64,000 bases of DNA from Vibrio sp. MedPE-SWchi (lineage in GTDB: Bacteria > Pseudomonadota > Gammaproteobacteria > Enterobacterales > Vibrionaceae). The notes under the pieces were generated by a model that was given only the letters and a program-made list of their open reading frames with translations, did not search any database and was not told where the DNA came from. The position numbers were made by a program, and so were the translations under genes. Shown here in pieces: positions 29,168 to 39,127 of the stretch (position 1 is its first letter; the number at the start of each line of letters is the position of its first letter). Where the stretch lies: assembly GCA_001874155.1 (NCBI GenBank), contig MPDB01000006.1, positions 1 to 64,000 on the forward strand, in the 5' to 3' direction.

Positions 29168-29884
29168 ATGCAAACCCCGCAGATCCTTATCGTTGAAGAT
29201 GAGCAAGTAACTCGTAACACTCTAAAGAGTATTTTTGAAGCAGAGGGATACGCTGTTTTTGAAGCAAGTGACGGTGAAGAGATGCACCAAGTCCTGACTG
29301 ATAACCAAGTTAATTTGGTTATTATGGATATCAACCTACCAGGTAAAAATGGCCTTCTACTAGCAAGAGAATTACGTGAGCAAGCAAATGTTGCTCTTAT
29401 GTTCTTAACCGGTCGAGACAACGAAGTTGATAAAATTTTGGGTCTAGAAATTGGTGCCGATGATTACATCACGAAGCCATTTAACCCAAGAGAACTGACT
29501 ATTCGCGCTCGCAACCTTCTAAGCCGCTCAATGAATGCAAGCGCTGCCCTTGAAGAGAAACGCAGTGTTGAGAAATACGAATTCAACGGTTGGGTTTTAG
29601 ACATCAATAGCCGTTCTTTAGTTAGTCCGGCAGGCGAAGGATATAAACTCCCTCGTTCTGAATTCCGTGCACTACTTCACTTCTGTGAAAACCCTGGAAA
29701 GATTCAAACTCGTGCTGACTTATTGAAGAAAATGACAGGCCGTGAATTAAAGCCACACGATCGTACTGTTGACGTTACTATCCGTCGTATTCGTAAGCAC
29801 TTCGAGTCAGTATCAGGTACACCTGAAATCATTGCTACAATCCACGGTGAAGGTTACCGTTTTTGTGGTGATTTAGAAGAGTAA
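29168..29884 (+). CDS. arcA: Response regulator ArcA
   Basis: OmpR/PhoB-type response regulator controlling aerobic respiration genes, phosphorylated by ArcB. It has 238 residues: receiver domain with phosphoacceptor D54 in VIMDINLPG, and a C-terminal winged helix ([14 protein letters not shown]). Strong conservation with E. coli ArcA is clear. It is convergent with the arcB transcript, and a lipoprotein gene lies between them. Confidence 0.98.
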   Translation: MQTPQILIVEDEQVTRNTLKSIFEAEGYAVFEASDGEEMHQVLTDNQVNLVIMDINLPGKNGLLLARELREQANVALMFLTGRDNEVDKILGLEIGADDYITKPFNPRELTIRARNLLSRSMNASAALEEKRSVEKYEFNGWVLDINSRSLVSPAGEGYKLPRSEFRALLHFCENPGKIQTRADLLKKMTGRELKPHDRTVDVTIRRIRKHFESVSGTPEIIATIHGEGYRFCGDLEE

Positions 29885-29913
29885 TTGATTCATCTTTAAA
29901 TTGAGTTTCCATT

Positions 29914-29946
29914 AAAAAGGCTTGCCATTACTGGCAAGCCTTTTTG
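29914..29946 (+). terminator. arcA terminator
   Basis: AAGGCTTGCCA (29917-29927) pairs with TGGCAAGCCTT (29932-29942), loop TTAC, followed by T-run. A strong bidirectional terminator between arcA and the lipoprotein gene. Confidence 0.9.
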
Positions 29947-29973
29947 TTTTCATGATGAGTAAATGCCTATCTA

Positions 29974-30429
29974 TTAATAAACAACATCAATATTAACATC
30001 GTGCTCTACTATCCATGTTTCTTGCCCATGATTACTCATAAGTATCGCAATATCGACAGGGGTATCGATGGCAACAGGAATCTGCCATTCAAACGCTAGT
30101 TCCCACTGATTCTCACTGTGGGTACGAATATCAACTTCTTCGCTATTTATCACCCAGGTGTCACTGCCCTGCTTGATAGCAACATTAACGACTTCAAGCT
30201 GTGCAGGAAGCTCACTATCAGACTCTAAAGACAAAGCCGCATGGACGCTTTCTTCTTGTGTTGATGCTTCGCCTATCTTTGGCATCCTATCCACCCAAAG
30301 AGAACTTTTTAACTCTATGGTTGTTTGTTCTATCATCACAGCACTTTCTTGCTGCCAGTTTATCTCTGTGCTTTGACACCCACCTAGTAGTGCCACCGCT
30401 AGTGAAGCTAATGCAATATTTTTAATCAT
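29974..30429 (-). CDS. Small predicted lipoprotein downstream of arcB
   Basis: A 151-residue protein with a lipoprotein signal: hydrophobic residues 1-17 and lipobox LLGGC with C18. The rest is beta-rich with two conserved-looking tryptophans, and no family I recognise. AAAGGT lies seven bases upstream of ATG 30429, inside the end of arcB, so it is cotranscribed with arcB (4-base gap). Association with the Arc system is only positional. Confidence 0.72.
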   Translation of the reverse strand: MIKNIALASLAVALLGGCQSTEINWQQESAVMIEQTTIELKSSLWVDRMPKIGEASTQEESVHAALSLESDSELPAQLEVVNVAIKQGSDTWVINSEEVDIRTHSENQWELAFEWQIPVAIDTPVDIAILMSNHGQETWIVEHDVNIDVVY

Positions 30430-30433
30430 AGTG

Positions 30434-32776
30434 TTACCTTTTGGCTAGCCACTCTTTTAATATTTGAATATCGTGTTGGTATTCATTCTTAATTTCATCC
30501 ACCCAGTCGGAAATATTTTCCCACCATGTGACTCTCTCGGGTGATTGCGCCTTTTGCGCTACCTTTTGAATACGCTTCAAACCAATCGAACCAGCCGCCC
30601 CTTTGATTTTATGCGCTTCTGATACAATTCTATCCTGATCTTTGGCCGTCATATTTGAGTCTAGTATCTCAATATAATCTGGCATCATGTCCTCAAACAT
30701 CTCAATACTATCAAGAACAGGCTTCACACCGACAATATCTACGTAAGACTCAAGCATAGGTAAATCAAGTAAAGTTGAGTAGGTATCATCAGATCTCTCA
30801 ACCTCTTTTTCGACTTCCGACGGAGGCGCACATAATACGGGATCCTTATCACACAAGCGAGCTATCACCTCTTGGATCGCGACAACAGAAAGAGGTTTAC
30901 TCAATGCATCATCCATCCCCTTTTCAATGTACTCACGTTTGTTTTTGAGCACGTTAGCCGTTAGGGCAACTAATGGCGGTAAATGGGTATAAGTTTGCTT
31001 ATAAGACTGAGCCACATCAAATCCAGTCATGTCTGGCAGCTGAATATCTAGCAGCACAAGGTCAAACACATCAGGTTGAAATTTATCAATCGCTTCTTGG
31101 CCGGTCATTGCCACTGTGACTTGGTGTCCTAAGCTTTCTAATAACGACTTCGCCACCGTGATATTGAGCTCAATATCCTCAACCATAAAGATTCTTAAAC
31201 CGGGTTGTTCAAGACTCGCAGCGTGTTCAACCACAGACGCATCTGCGAGAGGAACCGTTAAGTTAACGGTAAAGGTTGTACCAAAGCCTTCCTCACTTGA
31301 GACTGAAATGTCGCCATTCATCATATTAGTTAGTTGCTTCGACACGGCAAGGCCAATGCCAGTTCCAACAGCGTGCAGATTATCTTTACCTGATTTCACT
31401 TGATAATACATGGCGAAGATTTTATCTAGCTCTCTCTCCGCAATACCAATTCCGGTATCTTCAACCTCAATGACAATCTCAGCCGTATCTTCAACGATAT
31501 CGGCGCTGACCGTCATAACAACGCCACCCTCTTTGGTAAATTTCATCGCATTACTGATCAAGTTCCACAAAACTTGTCGTAAACGAGTAGCGTCTATTTC
31601 TATGGCCGTCGGTAACGTACTCAACCTTTCTAGGTCGAATCGCAGCCCCTTCTGCTCCGCCATTAACGCGGAAATACTTTCAATTTCTGCAACGAACTCT
31701 TCAAAGTGCAATGTCGTTGGTAACAGTTCAAGTTTGCGGCGATCGAATTTGTCCATATCGATAATGTCACTAAAGATATTGCCAAGCGTTATTGCGCTCA
31801 CATTGATCGTTTGCATGTACTTACGTTGTTCTTGGTTTAGCTGGCTGTCTAACAACATACGGCTTAACCCGACAATGCCATTGAGAGGGGTGCGTAATTC
31901 ATGGCTAATGGTTGAAATAAAAGTAGTTTTATCCCGGCTCGCTTTTTCTAACGACTCTTCATGCTGTTTACGCTCTGTTATGTCACGGCCAAACCCAACC
32001 AACCCTAAGTGCGCGCCTTCTTTACTGTAGAAAGGCACCTTTCGCAATTCAAAGTAGTTCTTTCGTCCGTCGGGGTACTCTAGCCACTGCTCATACGTGA
32101 TCGCTTGATTATCCAAAAACACTTTTTGGTCTGTATCAATGATTTGCTCGGCAACTTCTTCGCTGTAGACATCTCTCGGGGTTAAACCGACAAGTTCGCT
32201 TTCTCTTCGGCCTGTTAACTCTTCCATTGCGCGGTTACAGCCAGAGAAAATCCCATCGGCATTTCGATAATAAATAAGATCAGGAGAAGCATCGATAAAG
32301 GAGCGAAGCAAAGCGGTTCTTTCTGCTAGCTCTACTTGGGTTTTTTCTCTCTGATAAACCTCATTTTCCAGATCGTTGATCGCCTCTTTTCTTGCTTCTT
32401 CCGCTTTGATTCTTTCTTCAATCTGAAGGTTCAATTTAGAGATATTTTGCTGCAAGCGAAGGTTTAGCTCTTGGTCTCGAGAACGCATATCTTTCAGTTT
32501 AGAAACCAGTTTAGACAAACGCTGACGAGACTCTTCCAATTGGTCGACAACGACTGAAAGAAAATACACAGCCCAAGGTGTAATAATGAGACCAAAAAAC
32601 ACAGAACGAACGATGTCGATATCATCCACATGCCCACTCAAACCCAATGTGATACCGACTTGAACAACAACAGCGAGTGCGACGAGGGCAAGTGCGAGAA
32701 GAATAGAGAAACGTAGGATGCCAAGTTTGACTAAAAGATCGACATAATACTGAGCAAGATTTTTGATTGGTTTCAT
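30434..32776 (-). CDS. arcB: Aerobic respiration sensor kinase ArcB
   Basis: Tripartite membrane sensor kinase of 780 residues. There are two membrane segments (about 22-45 and 58-78), a linker coiled coil, a PAS region with C180, a kinase core with phosphoacceptor H292 (ISHELRTPLNG), a receiver with D577 (LVLLDIQL) and a phosphotransfer domain with H722 (AHKIKGAAGS). These match the E. coli order. The second E. coli redox cysteine, C241, is replaced by tyrosine in GRKNYFE. It phosphorylates ArcA. Confidence 0.97.
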   Translation of the reverse strand: MKPIKNLAQYYVDLLVKLGILRFSILLALALVALAVVVQVGITLGLSGHVDDIDIVRSVFFGLIITPWAVYFLSVVVDQLEESRQRLSKLVSKLKDMRSRDQELNLRLQQNISKLNLQIEERIKAEEARKEAINDLENEVYQREKTQVELAERTALLRSFIDASPDLIYYRNADGIFSGCNRAMEELTGRRESELVGLTPRDVYSEEVAEQIIDTDQKVFLDNQAITYEQWLEYPDGRKNYFELRKVPFYSKEGAHLGLVGFGRDITERKQHEESLEKASRDKTTFISTISHELRTPLNGIVGLSRMLLDSQLNQEQRKYMQTINVSAITLGNIFSDIIDMDKFDRRKLELLPTTLHFEEFVAEIESISALMAEQKGLRFDLERLSTLPTAIEIDATRLRQVLWNLISNAMKFTKEGGVVMTVSADIVEDTAEIVIEVEDTGIGIAERELDKIFAMYYQVKSGKDNLHAVGTGIGLAVSKQLTNMMNGDISVSSEEGFGTTFTVNLTVPLADASVVEHAASLEQPGLRIFMVEDIELNITVAKSLLESLGHQVTVAMTGQEAIDKFQPDVFDLVLLDIQLPDMTGFDVAQSYKQTYTHLPPLVALTANVLKNKREYIEKGMDDALSKPLSVVAIQEVIARLCDKDPVLCAPPSEVEKEVERSDDTYSTLLDLPMLESYVDIVGVKPVLDSIEMFEDMMPDYIEILDSNMTAKDQDRIVSEAHKIKGAAGSIGLKRIQKVAQKAQSPERVTWWENISDWVDEIKNEYQHDIQILKEWLAKR

Positions 32777-33056
32777 TAAAGGCTTCCTGCGTAAGTGAGG
32801 GTTTTAAGTCTACTCTGTTTGAGCAAATTAGGTAAGCTAACTGCATCACACCTATGCCTTTATTAACATTACCTAAGTTCGATGTGGAATAGAAAACCAA
32901 ACCAAAAGATGGCTGTCATTTTTCAAGCATAAATCCCCTTCGGGAGAAAAGTACCTCACCAATTTCTGGTTAAGATTATCAATCCGTATGATATCTATTT
33001 TTCTTATTTATAGAGAGAGAAGGAAAAAGAAGGAGCATGAGGCTTCACACTCCCTA

Positions 33057-33089
33057 TTGATGTCACCAGTAGATCGTCTACAACATCAA
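33057..33089 (-). other. Nested hairpin directly after yhcC
   Basis: Outer arms TTGATGT (33057-33063) and ACATCAA (33083-33089) enclose inner arms GTAGA (33069-33073) and TCTAC (33077-33081). The hairpin begins one base past the yhcC stop but has no U-tract. It could be a weak terminator or mRNA 3' element before arcB. The remaining 32777-33056 holds the arcB upstream region and no gene I can support. Confidence 0.45.
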
Positions 33090-33090
33090 G

Positions 33091-34029
33091 CTAGATGAGT
33101 ATCGGTTTTGAATAGATGAATGGCTGCTCGATAAGGGCCCCTTGAGCGCCTTTCTCATTTAGTGCCCTTCCTATTTCGGTCATGGCTAGCCATCGATTCT
33201 CACACCAAAGTGGGTCAAGCAAGGTTGGGCGCCGTGCGGCTGATGAAACTCGGTGATAAACAATGTTCGGCGGCGTCATTCGTATCATTTGGCTAGCTAT
33301 AGAGACATACTCTTCTAATTCAGGAGCTTTCAGCTTTCCAGCTCGCCATGCCTTCGCCATGGTGCTGCCTTCAACTATATGTAAGCCATGCAACTTGATA
33401 CCATCAGTCCCCACTTGCAGTACCTTGTCTAACGTCTCAAGGTTGTCATCTGCCGTCTCTTTCGGCAGGCCCACAATTAAGTGAGTGCACACTTTAATAC
33501 CCAAAGTTCGGGCACGCCGAGTGATTTCAGCATAACACTCAAAATCATGGCCACGATTGATGCGTTTTAAGGTTTGATTGTTCGCCGTTTGAAGCCCGAG
33601 TTCGAGCCAGATTTCGTAGCCCTTGTCTACATATTCAGAAAGCAGTTCTAGTACAGCGTCAGGTACGCAATCAGGACGCGTACCAACACACAGCCCGACC
33701 ATATCAGCAGCTTTTAATGCCTCTTCGTACATATTCCTTAGCACTTGAACTTCAGCGTAGGTATTGGTGTACGCCTGAAAATAGGCAAGGTATTTTTTAG
33801 CTCGCTTGATTTCACCCGCTCGGTCAGTCAGTTGATCAACGATACTTCGAACTTGCGTCTGCTCATCAGCAAAGGACGCAACATTACAGAATGTACAGCC
33901 ACCGCGGCCAATCGTGCCGTCTCGATTTGGGCAGCTAAAGCCACCATGCAGTGTCAGTTTATGGACCTTTTCCCCATATCGACGCTGTAAATCTTGACCA
34001 ATGGTGTTAACCAATTCATGTAACTGCAT
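33091..34029 (-). CDS. yhcC: YhcC-family radical SAM protein
   Basis: A 312-residue radical SAM protein of the TIGR01212 (YhcC) group. The cluster cysteines lie in SCPNRDGTIGRGGCTFC, an extended spacing that is known for this family. Further motifs are GTRPDCVPD and LELGLQTANNQTL. The substrate is unknown. Between arcB and gltB, as in E. coli. Start ATG 34029. Confidence 0.92.
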   Translation of the reverse strand: MQLHELVNTIGQDLQRRYGEKVHKLTLHGGFSCPNRDGTIGRGGCTFCNVASFADEQTQVRSIVDQLTDRAGEIKRAKKYLAYFQAYTNTYAEVQVLRNMYEEALKAADMVGLCVGTRPDCVPDAVLELLSEYVDKGYEIWLELGLQTANNQTLKRINRGHDFECYAEITRRARTLGIKVCTHLIVGLPKETADDNLETLDKVLQVGTDGIKLHGLHIVEGSTMAKAWRAGKLKAPELEEYVSIASQMIRMTPPNIVYHRVSSAARRPTLLDPLWCENRWLAMTEIGRALNEKGAQGALIEQPFIYSKPILI

Positions 34030-34060
34030 ATACTGACCATATCTATAAGTGCTAAACGCT

Positions 34061-34091
34061 AGTAATCGAAACTATTCTCAATTCGATTACT
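34061..34091. promoter_or_regulatory. Inverted repeat upstream of yhcC
   Basis: AGTAATCGAA (34061-34070) and TTCGATTACT (34082-34091) are perfect 10-base arms separated by 11 bases, 32 bases upstream of yhcC. Operator-like. The rest of 34030-34579 is AT-rich and holds no gene. Confidence 0.45.
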
Positions 34092-34323
34092 GAAAATTAA
34101 TTACATCCTTGCAAGAGAAAGTCACGCATATTAATTATCCTTTCATCTAGATTAACTATCAAAAATCAATAAACATGCAGAAATATTGATAAAAACCCCT
34201 CCTGTTGCATAAATGTTAACTATAATATGCATTTTTTAACTAAAAAAATGGTCTACAAGAGTTAGTTTTCATTGCAATCAGCATCGACAAAATTGTAGGA
34301 TACTTACACAATACCGCATGGAT

Positions 34324-34345
34324 TGTGATCTTTATTACAAGATCA
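34324..34345 (+). promoter_or_regulatory. CRP-like site and inverted repeat upstream of gltB (first operon)
   Basis: TGTGATCTTTATTACA (34324-34339) resembles TGTGA-N6-TCACA with one mismatch in the core. It overlaps an inverted repeat TGATCTT-N6-AAGATCA (34326-34345). The location is about 240 bases before the start codon, in the likely promoter region. Role inferred. Confidence 0.35.
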
Positions 34346-34579
34346 GTTGCGGATTAATCGGTGAATCCAACCTCCCACCTATATAAATCACTGGATAGTG
34401 GTTTTAAACAACCGGATTTCACTAAGGATTGTTTTTCTCGCCATATATTTCGACGAGAGACGGAAAGGACTCAGCCAGTCACCACTGATTGGTTTAGATT
34501 CATAAAAATAAAGGATCAGACTCAACACTAAGTTGGACTTAGGCATGTTGCGTCTATATTTAACTGGAAGGATGTATCT

Positions 34580-37500
34580 ATGGTAGATAGAGAGCAGAAT
34601 GCACAGGGCATGTATACTCCTGAATTGGAGCACGATGCGTGTGGTATCGGTTTTGTTGCTCACCTAAAAAACCGTAAATCTCATGATGTAGTAACTCAAG
34701 CACTTGATATGCTAGCGCGCATGGAACACCGTGGCGGCCAAGGTTGTGATCCTTGCTCAGGTGACGGCGCGGGTATCTTGCTACAAAAACCTCATGAATT
34801 TTTACTCGAAGAATCGGTAAAGTTAGGTATTAAACTGCCATCTTTCGAGAAATATGGCGTAGGTGTCGTACTTTTCCCTAAAGACGAACACAAACGTGCA
34901 CAGTGTCGCGACATTCTTGAGCGTAATGCTCAACGTCTAGAGCTAGAAGTCCTAGGTTACCGTGAGTTGCCTACTGATAACTCTATGATTGGTGCCGATC
35001 CTCTAAGCACTGAACCTCAATTTGAACATGTTTTCATCTCTGGTGGACCAAGCACAACCCCAGAAGAGCTAGAGCGTAAACTGTACGTACTTCGTAACTA
35101 CACAGTACGTGTTTGTCTTGAAAGCGTGTCTAACATTGGTGATGACTTCTATATCAACTCTATGTCTTACAAGACATTGGTATATAAAGGTCAGTTAACC
35201 ACTGAGCAAGTTCCTCAATATTTCTTAGACTTGCAAAACCCAACGATGGTAACGGCACTTGCGCTTGTTCACTCTCGTTTCTCAACCAATACATTCCCTC
35301 GCTGGCGTCTGGCTCAACCATTCCGTTACATCGCTCATAACGGCGAAATCAACACGGTTCGTGGTAATTTGAACTGGATGAAGGCGCGTGAAGCGATCAT
35401 CGAATCCGATCTCTTCACTCAAGCTGAAATCGACATGCTTCTTCCTATTTGTCAGGAAGGCAGCTCGGATTCATCAAACTTTGATATGGCACTTGAGCTC
35501 CTAGTTCTTTCTGGTCGCAGCCTGCCACATGCATTGATGATGATGATCCCTGAAGCATGGCAAGAAAACAAAAACATGGACCCAACTCGTCGCGCGTTCT
35601 ACCAGTATCACGCGAACGTAATGGAACCGTGGGATGGTCCTGCATCTGTCTGTTTCACTGATGGTGTTCAAGTAGGTGCAACGCTTGACCGTAATGGTCT
35701 TCGCCCTTCTCGCTATACAGTAACCAAAGATGACTTCCTAGTAATGGCTTCTGAGTCTGGTGTTGTTGAAATCGAGCCAGAGAATGTTGAGTTCCGTGGA
35801 CGTCTTCAACCCGGTCGTATCTTTGTTGCCGATCTAGAGCAAGGCCGCATTATTTCTGATGAAGAAGTAAAAGATGGCATTGCCAATGGCCAACCTTACG
35901 AGCAGTGGGTAAAAGACAACCTACTCAGCTTGAAAGCGTTGCCTGAAGCAGACAACGGTCACAGCCAACCATCTCCAGAGCGCCTAATGCACCACCAACA
36001 AGCATTTGGTGTGAGCTCTGAAGAAGTAAACGAAATCATAGTCCCTCTTGCGAAAACAGGTTACGAGCCTCTTTCTGCAATGGGCGCTGACTGGCCACTC
36101 GCGATTCTTTCGCACCAGTCACAACATCTATCGAACTACTTCAAGCAGTTGTTTGCTCAAGTAACTAACCCGCCAATCGACCCGATTCGCGAGCGCATGG
36201 TTATGTCTCTGAACACTTACCTAGGTAAAGATCAGAACTTACTCGCGGAAACACCTGAGCACTGTCAAAAAGTAGAGCTAGAATCACCAGTACTTTCAAA
36301 CGCTGAACTTGAAAAACTTCGCGCTATCGATAACGAGCACTTACAAGCTAAGACTCTAGACATCGTATTCCGTGCAAGTGAAGAAGAAGGCAAACTTGAA
36401 CGTGCTCTTAAGCGTGTTTGTCAGTACGCAGAAGATGCGGTCATCGATGGTTACTCAATCATCCTACTCACTGACCGCGCCGTGAACTCTAACCACGCTG
36501 CGATTCCAGCTATGCTGGCCGTTGGTGCTGTCCACCATCACCTAATCCGTAAAGGTTTACGTGCAAAGTGTGACATCGTAGTCGAAACCGGTGACGCACG
36601 TGAAACGCATCACTTTGCAACTCTGGTTGGTTACGGTGCAAACGCAGTTAACCCTTACCTAGTGACTGAAACGATCATTGATCTTCAGCGTACTAAGAAG
36701 CTAGACCCAACGCTATCTGCAGAAGAGCTATTCAATAACTACCGTAAAGGGGTTAACGGCGGCCTTCTGAAGATCTTCTCTAAGATGGGTATTTCTACGC
36801 TTCAGTCTTACCACGGCGCTCAAATCTTTGAAGCTCTTGGTATTAGCAAATCTGTCGTTGAAAAATACTTCACGGGTACCGTTTCTCGTATCCAAGGTTT
36901 GACGATTGATGACATCGCGAAAGAAGTTCTGGTTCGTCACCGTGTCGGTTATCCGACTCGTGAGATCCCAGTACAGGTGCTTGATGTTGGTGGTGTTTAC
37001 CAGTGGAAACAACGTGGTGAAAAACACTTATTCAACCCAGAAACTATTTCCCTACTTCAAGAGTCGACTCGCAATAAAGATTACGAGCAATTCAAAAAGT
37101 ACGCGAAAGCGGTTGATGACCAAGGTGATAACGCGGCAACACTGCGTAGCCAACTTGCTTTCATCAAGAACCCAGCAGGCTCAATTCCGTTAGAGGAAGT
37201 TGAACCGATTGAAAACATTCTGACTCGCTTCGCAACCGGCGCGATGAGCTTTGGCTCTATCTCACACGAAGCTCACTCAACACTAGCGGTTGCGATGAAC
37301 CGTATCGGCGCTAAATCTAACTCAGGCGAAGGTGGTGAAGACCCAGTTCGTTTCGAGCGTAAAGAAAACGGCGATTGGGAACGTTCAGCAATCAAACAAG
37401 TTGCGTCAGGTCGTTTCGGTGTGACCTCTTACTATCTATCTAATGCTGATGAACTTCAGATTAAGATGGCACAAGGCGCGAAGCCGGGTGAAGGTGGCCA

Positions 37501-39127
37501 ACTACCGGGTGATAAAGTCGATGATTGGATCGGTGCAACACGTCACTCGACTCCAGGCGTCGGTCTTATCTCTCCACCGCCACACCACGATATCTACTCA
37601 ATCGAAGATTTGGCTCAGCTGATCTACGATTTGAAAAACGCAAACCGTGCTGGCCGCGTCAACGTGAAGCTAGTATCTGAAGCGGGCGTAGGTACGATTG
37701 CATCAGGTGTAGCAAAAGCGAAAGCGGATGTTGTACTTATCGCAGGTTTTGATGGTGGTACGGGTGCTTCTCCAATGTCATCTATCCGCCACACGGGTCT
37801 ACCTTGGGAGCTTGGTCTAGCAGAAACGCACCAAACTCTACTGAAAAACGGACTACGTAACCGTATCGTTGTTCAGTCAGATGGCCAGATGAAAACACCT
37901 CGTGACCTTGCCGTTGCAACGCTGCTTGGTGCTGAGGAATGGGGCGTAGCCACTGCTGCTCTAGTTGTTGAAGGCTGTATCATGATGCGTAAGTGTCATA
38001 AGAACACCTGTCCAGTTGGTATCGCGACTCAAAACAAGACATTGCGTGAACGTTTCGACGGCCGCGTAGAAGACGTCGTGACCTTCTTCCAATACATGGC
38101 TGAAGGCTTACGTGAAGTGATGGCGGAACTTGGCTATCGCACAATCCAAGAAATGGTTGGTCAATCTCAGAAGCTAAAAGTACGTGACGACATCGGCCAC
38201 TGGAAATACAAAAATCTAGATCTTACGCCTGTTCTGCATATTGAACCTGCGCGTGAAGAAGATGGTGTGTACAACCAGACACAGCAAAACCACAACCTAG
38301 AAGATGTTCTAGACCGTAAGTTGATTCAAGCTGCTATTCCAGCACTTGAGAAGGGAGAAGCCGTTAACGCTGAATTCCCTATCATCAACACGGACCGCTC
38401 TGCGGGTACAATGCTGTCTAACGAAATTTCAAAAGTCTATAAAGACCAAGGTCTACCACAACCAATGAACGTGAAGTTCTATGGTAGTGCGGGTCAGTCA
38501 TTCGGTGCATTCCTTGCGAAAGGCGTGAAATTCGAAGTGGAAGGCGACGCGAACGATTACTGGGGTAAAGGCTTATCTGGCGGTACGTTGGTACTGTATC
38601 CAGATGCGAAATCTTCAATCGTTGCTGAAGACAACATCGTGGTAGGTAACGTATGTTTCTACGGTGCAACCTCTGGTGACTCTTACATCCGCGGTATGGC
38701 TGGCGAACGCTTCTGTGTTCGTAACTCAGGCGCGAAAGTGGTTGTCGAGGGTGTTGGTGACCACGGTTGTGAATACATGACTGGCGGTGTGGCGGTGATC
38801 CTTGGCTCTACAGGTCGTAACTTTGCGGCAGGTATGAGTGGCGGTGTTGCTTATGTTTGGGATAAAGCCGGTGACTTTGAAACCAAGCTTAATGCTGAAC
38901 TGGTCGACCTAGACCCAATCGAAGCAGAAGATCAAGCTCTGCTAAAAGAGATGCTAACTAAGCATGTTGAATTCACAGGAAGTGAAGTTGCTAAGTCTTT
39001 CCTAGAAAACTTTGAAGTCAGTATTCAGTCATTGGTTAAAGTAATGCCACGTGACTACAAAGCAGTACTTCAAAAGCGTAAGGCTCAAGCACAACAGGCA
39101 CAAACGGAAGAAGTGGAGGCAGTATAA
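34580..39127 (+). CDS. gltB: Glutamate synthase large subunit, first operon (Firmicutes-like type)
   Basis: Transfers the amide of glutamine to 2-oxoglutarate to give two glutamates, using NADPH through the small subunit. It has 1515 residues: glutamine amidotransferase with nucleophile C21 in HDACGIGFVA after a short propeptide, central domain, FMN-binding synthase domain (AKPGEGGQLPG), [3Fe-4S] cysteines in CIMMRKCHKNTC, and a C-terminal beta-helix. The N-terminal YTPELEHDACGIG resembles the Bacillus GltA type, not E. coli GltB. AAGGA precedes ATG 34580. Codon usage suggests high expression. Confidence 0.95.
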   Translation: MVDREQNAQGMYTPELEHDACGIGFVAHLKNRKSHDVVTQALDMLARMEHRGGQGCDPCSGDGAGILLQKPHEFLLEESVKLGIKLPSFEKYGVGVVLFPKDEHKRAQCRDILERNAQRLELEVLGYRELPTDNSMIGADPLSTEPQFEHVFISGGPSTTPEELERKLYVLRNYTVRVCLESVSNIGDDFYINSMSYKTLVYKGQLTTEQVPQYFLDLQNPTMVTALALVHSRFSTNTFPRWRLAQPFRYIAHNGEINTVRGNLNWMKAREAIIESDLFTQAEIDMLLPICQEGSSDSSNFDMALELLVLSGRSLPHALMMMIPEAWQENKNMDPTRRAFYQYHANVMEPWDGPASVCFTDGVQVGATLDRNGLRPSRYTVTKDDFLVMASESGVVEIEPENVEFRGRLQPGRIFVADLEQGRIISDEEVKDGIANGQPYEQWVKDNLLSLKALPEADNGHSQPSPERLMHHQQAFGVSSEEVNEIIVPLAKTGYEPLSAMGADWPLAILSHQSQHLSNYFKQLFAQVTNPPIDPIRERMVMSLNTYLGKDQNLLAETPEHCQKVELESPVLSNAELEKLRAIDNEHLQAKTLDIVFRASEEEGKLERALKRVCQYAEDAVIDGYSIILLTDRAVNSNHAAIPAMLAVGAVHHHLIRKGLRAKCDIVVETGDARETHHFATLVGYGANAVNPYLVTETIIDLQRTKKLDPTLSAEELFNNYRKGVNGGLLKIFSKMGISTLQSYHGAQIFEALGISKSVVEKYFTGTVSRIQGLTIDDIAKEVLVRHRVGYPTREIPVQVLDVGGVYQWKQRGEKHLFNPETISLLQESTRNKDYEQFKKYAKAVDDQGDNAATLRSQLAFIKNPAGSIPLEEVEPIENILTRFATGAMSFGSISHEAHSTLAVAMNRIGAKSNSGEGGEDPVRFERKENGDWERSAIKQVASGRFGVTSYYLSNADELQIKMAQGAKPGEGGQLPGDKVDDWIGATRHSTPGVGLISPPPHHDIYSIEDLAQLIYDLKNANRAGRVNVKLVSEAGVGTIASGVAKAKADVVLIAGFDGGTGASPMSSIRHTGLPWELGLAETHQTLLKNGLRNRIVVQSDGQMKTPRDLAVATLLGAEEWGVATAALVVEGCIMMRKCHKNTCPVGIATQNKTLRERFDGRVEDVVTFFQYMAEGLREVMAELGYRTIQEMVGQSQKLKVRDDIGHWKYKNLDLTPVLHIEPAREEDGVYNQTQQNHNLEDVLDRKLIQAAIPALEKGEAVNAEFPIINTDRSAGTMLSNEISKVYKDQGLPQPMNVKFYGSAGQSFGAFLAKGVKFEVEGDANDYWGKGLSGGTLVLYPDAKSSIVAEDNIVVGNVCFYGATSGDSYIRGMAGERFCVRNSGAKVVVEGVGDHGCEYMTGGVAVILGSTGRNFAAGMSGGVAYVWDKAGDFETKLNAELVDLDPIEAEDQALLKEMLTKHVEFTGSEVAKSFLENFEVSIQSLVKVMPRDYKAVLQKRKAQAQQAQTEEVEAV

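Noticed and set aside
31410..32030. 206-codon open frame antisense to arcB
   Set aside because: It is a shadow of arcB codon bias with no start signal or family resemblance.
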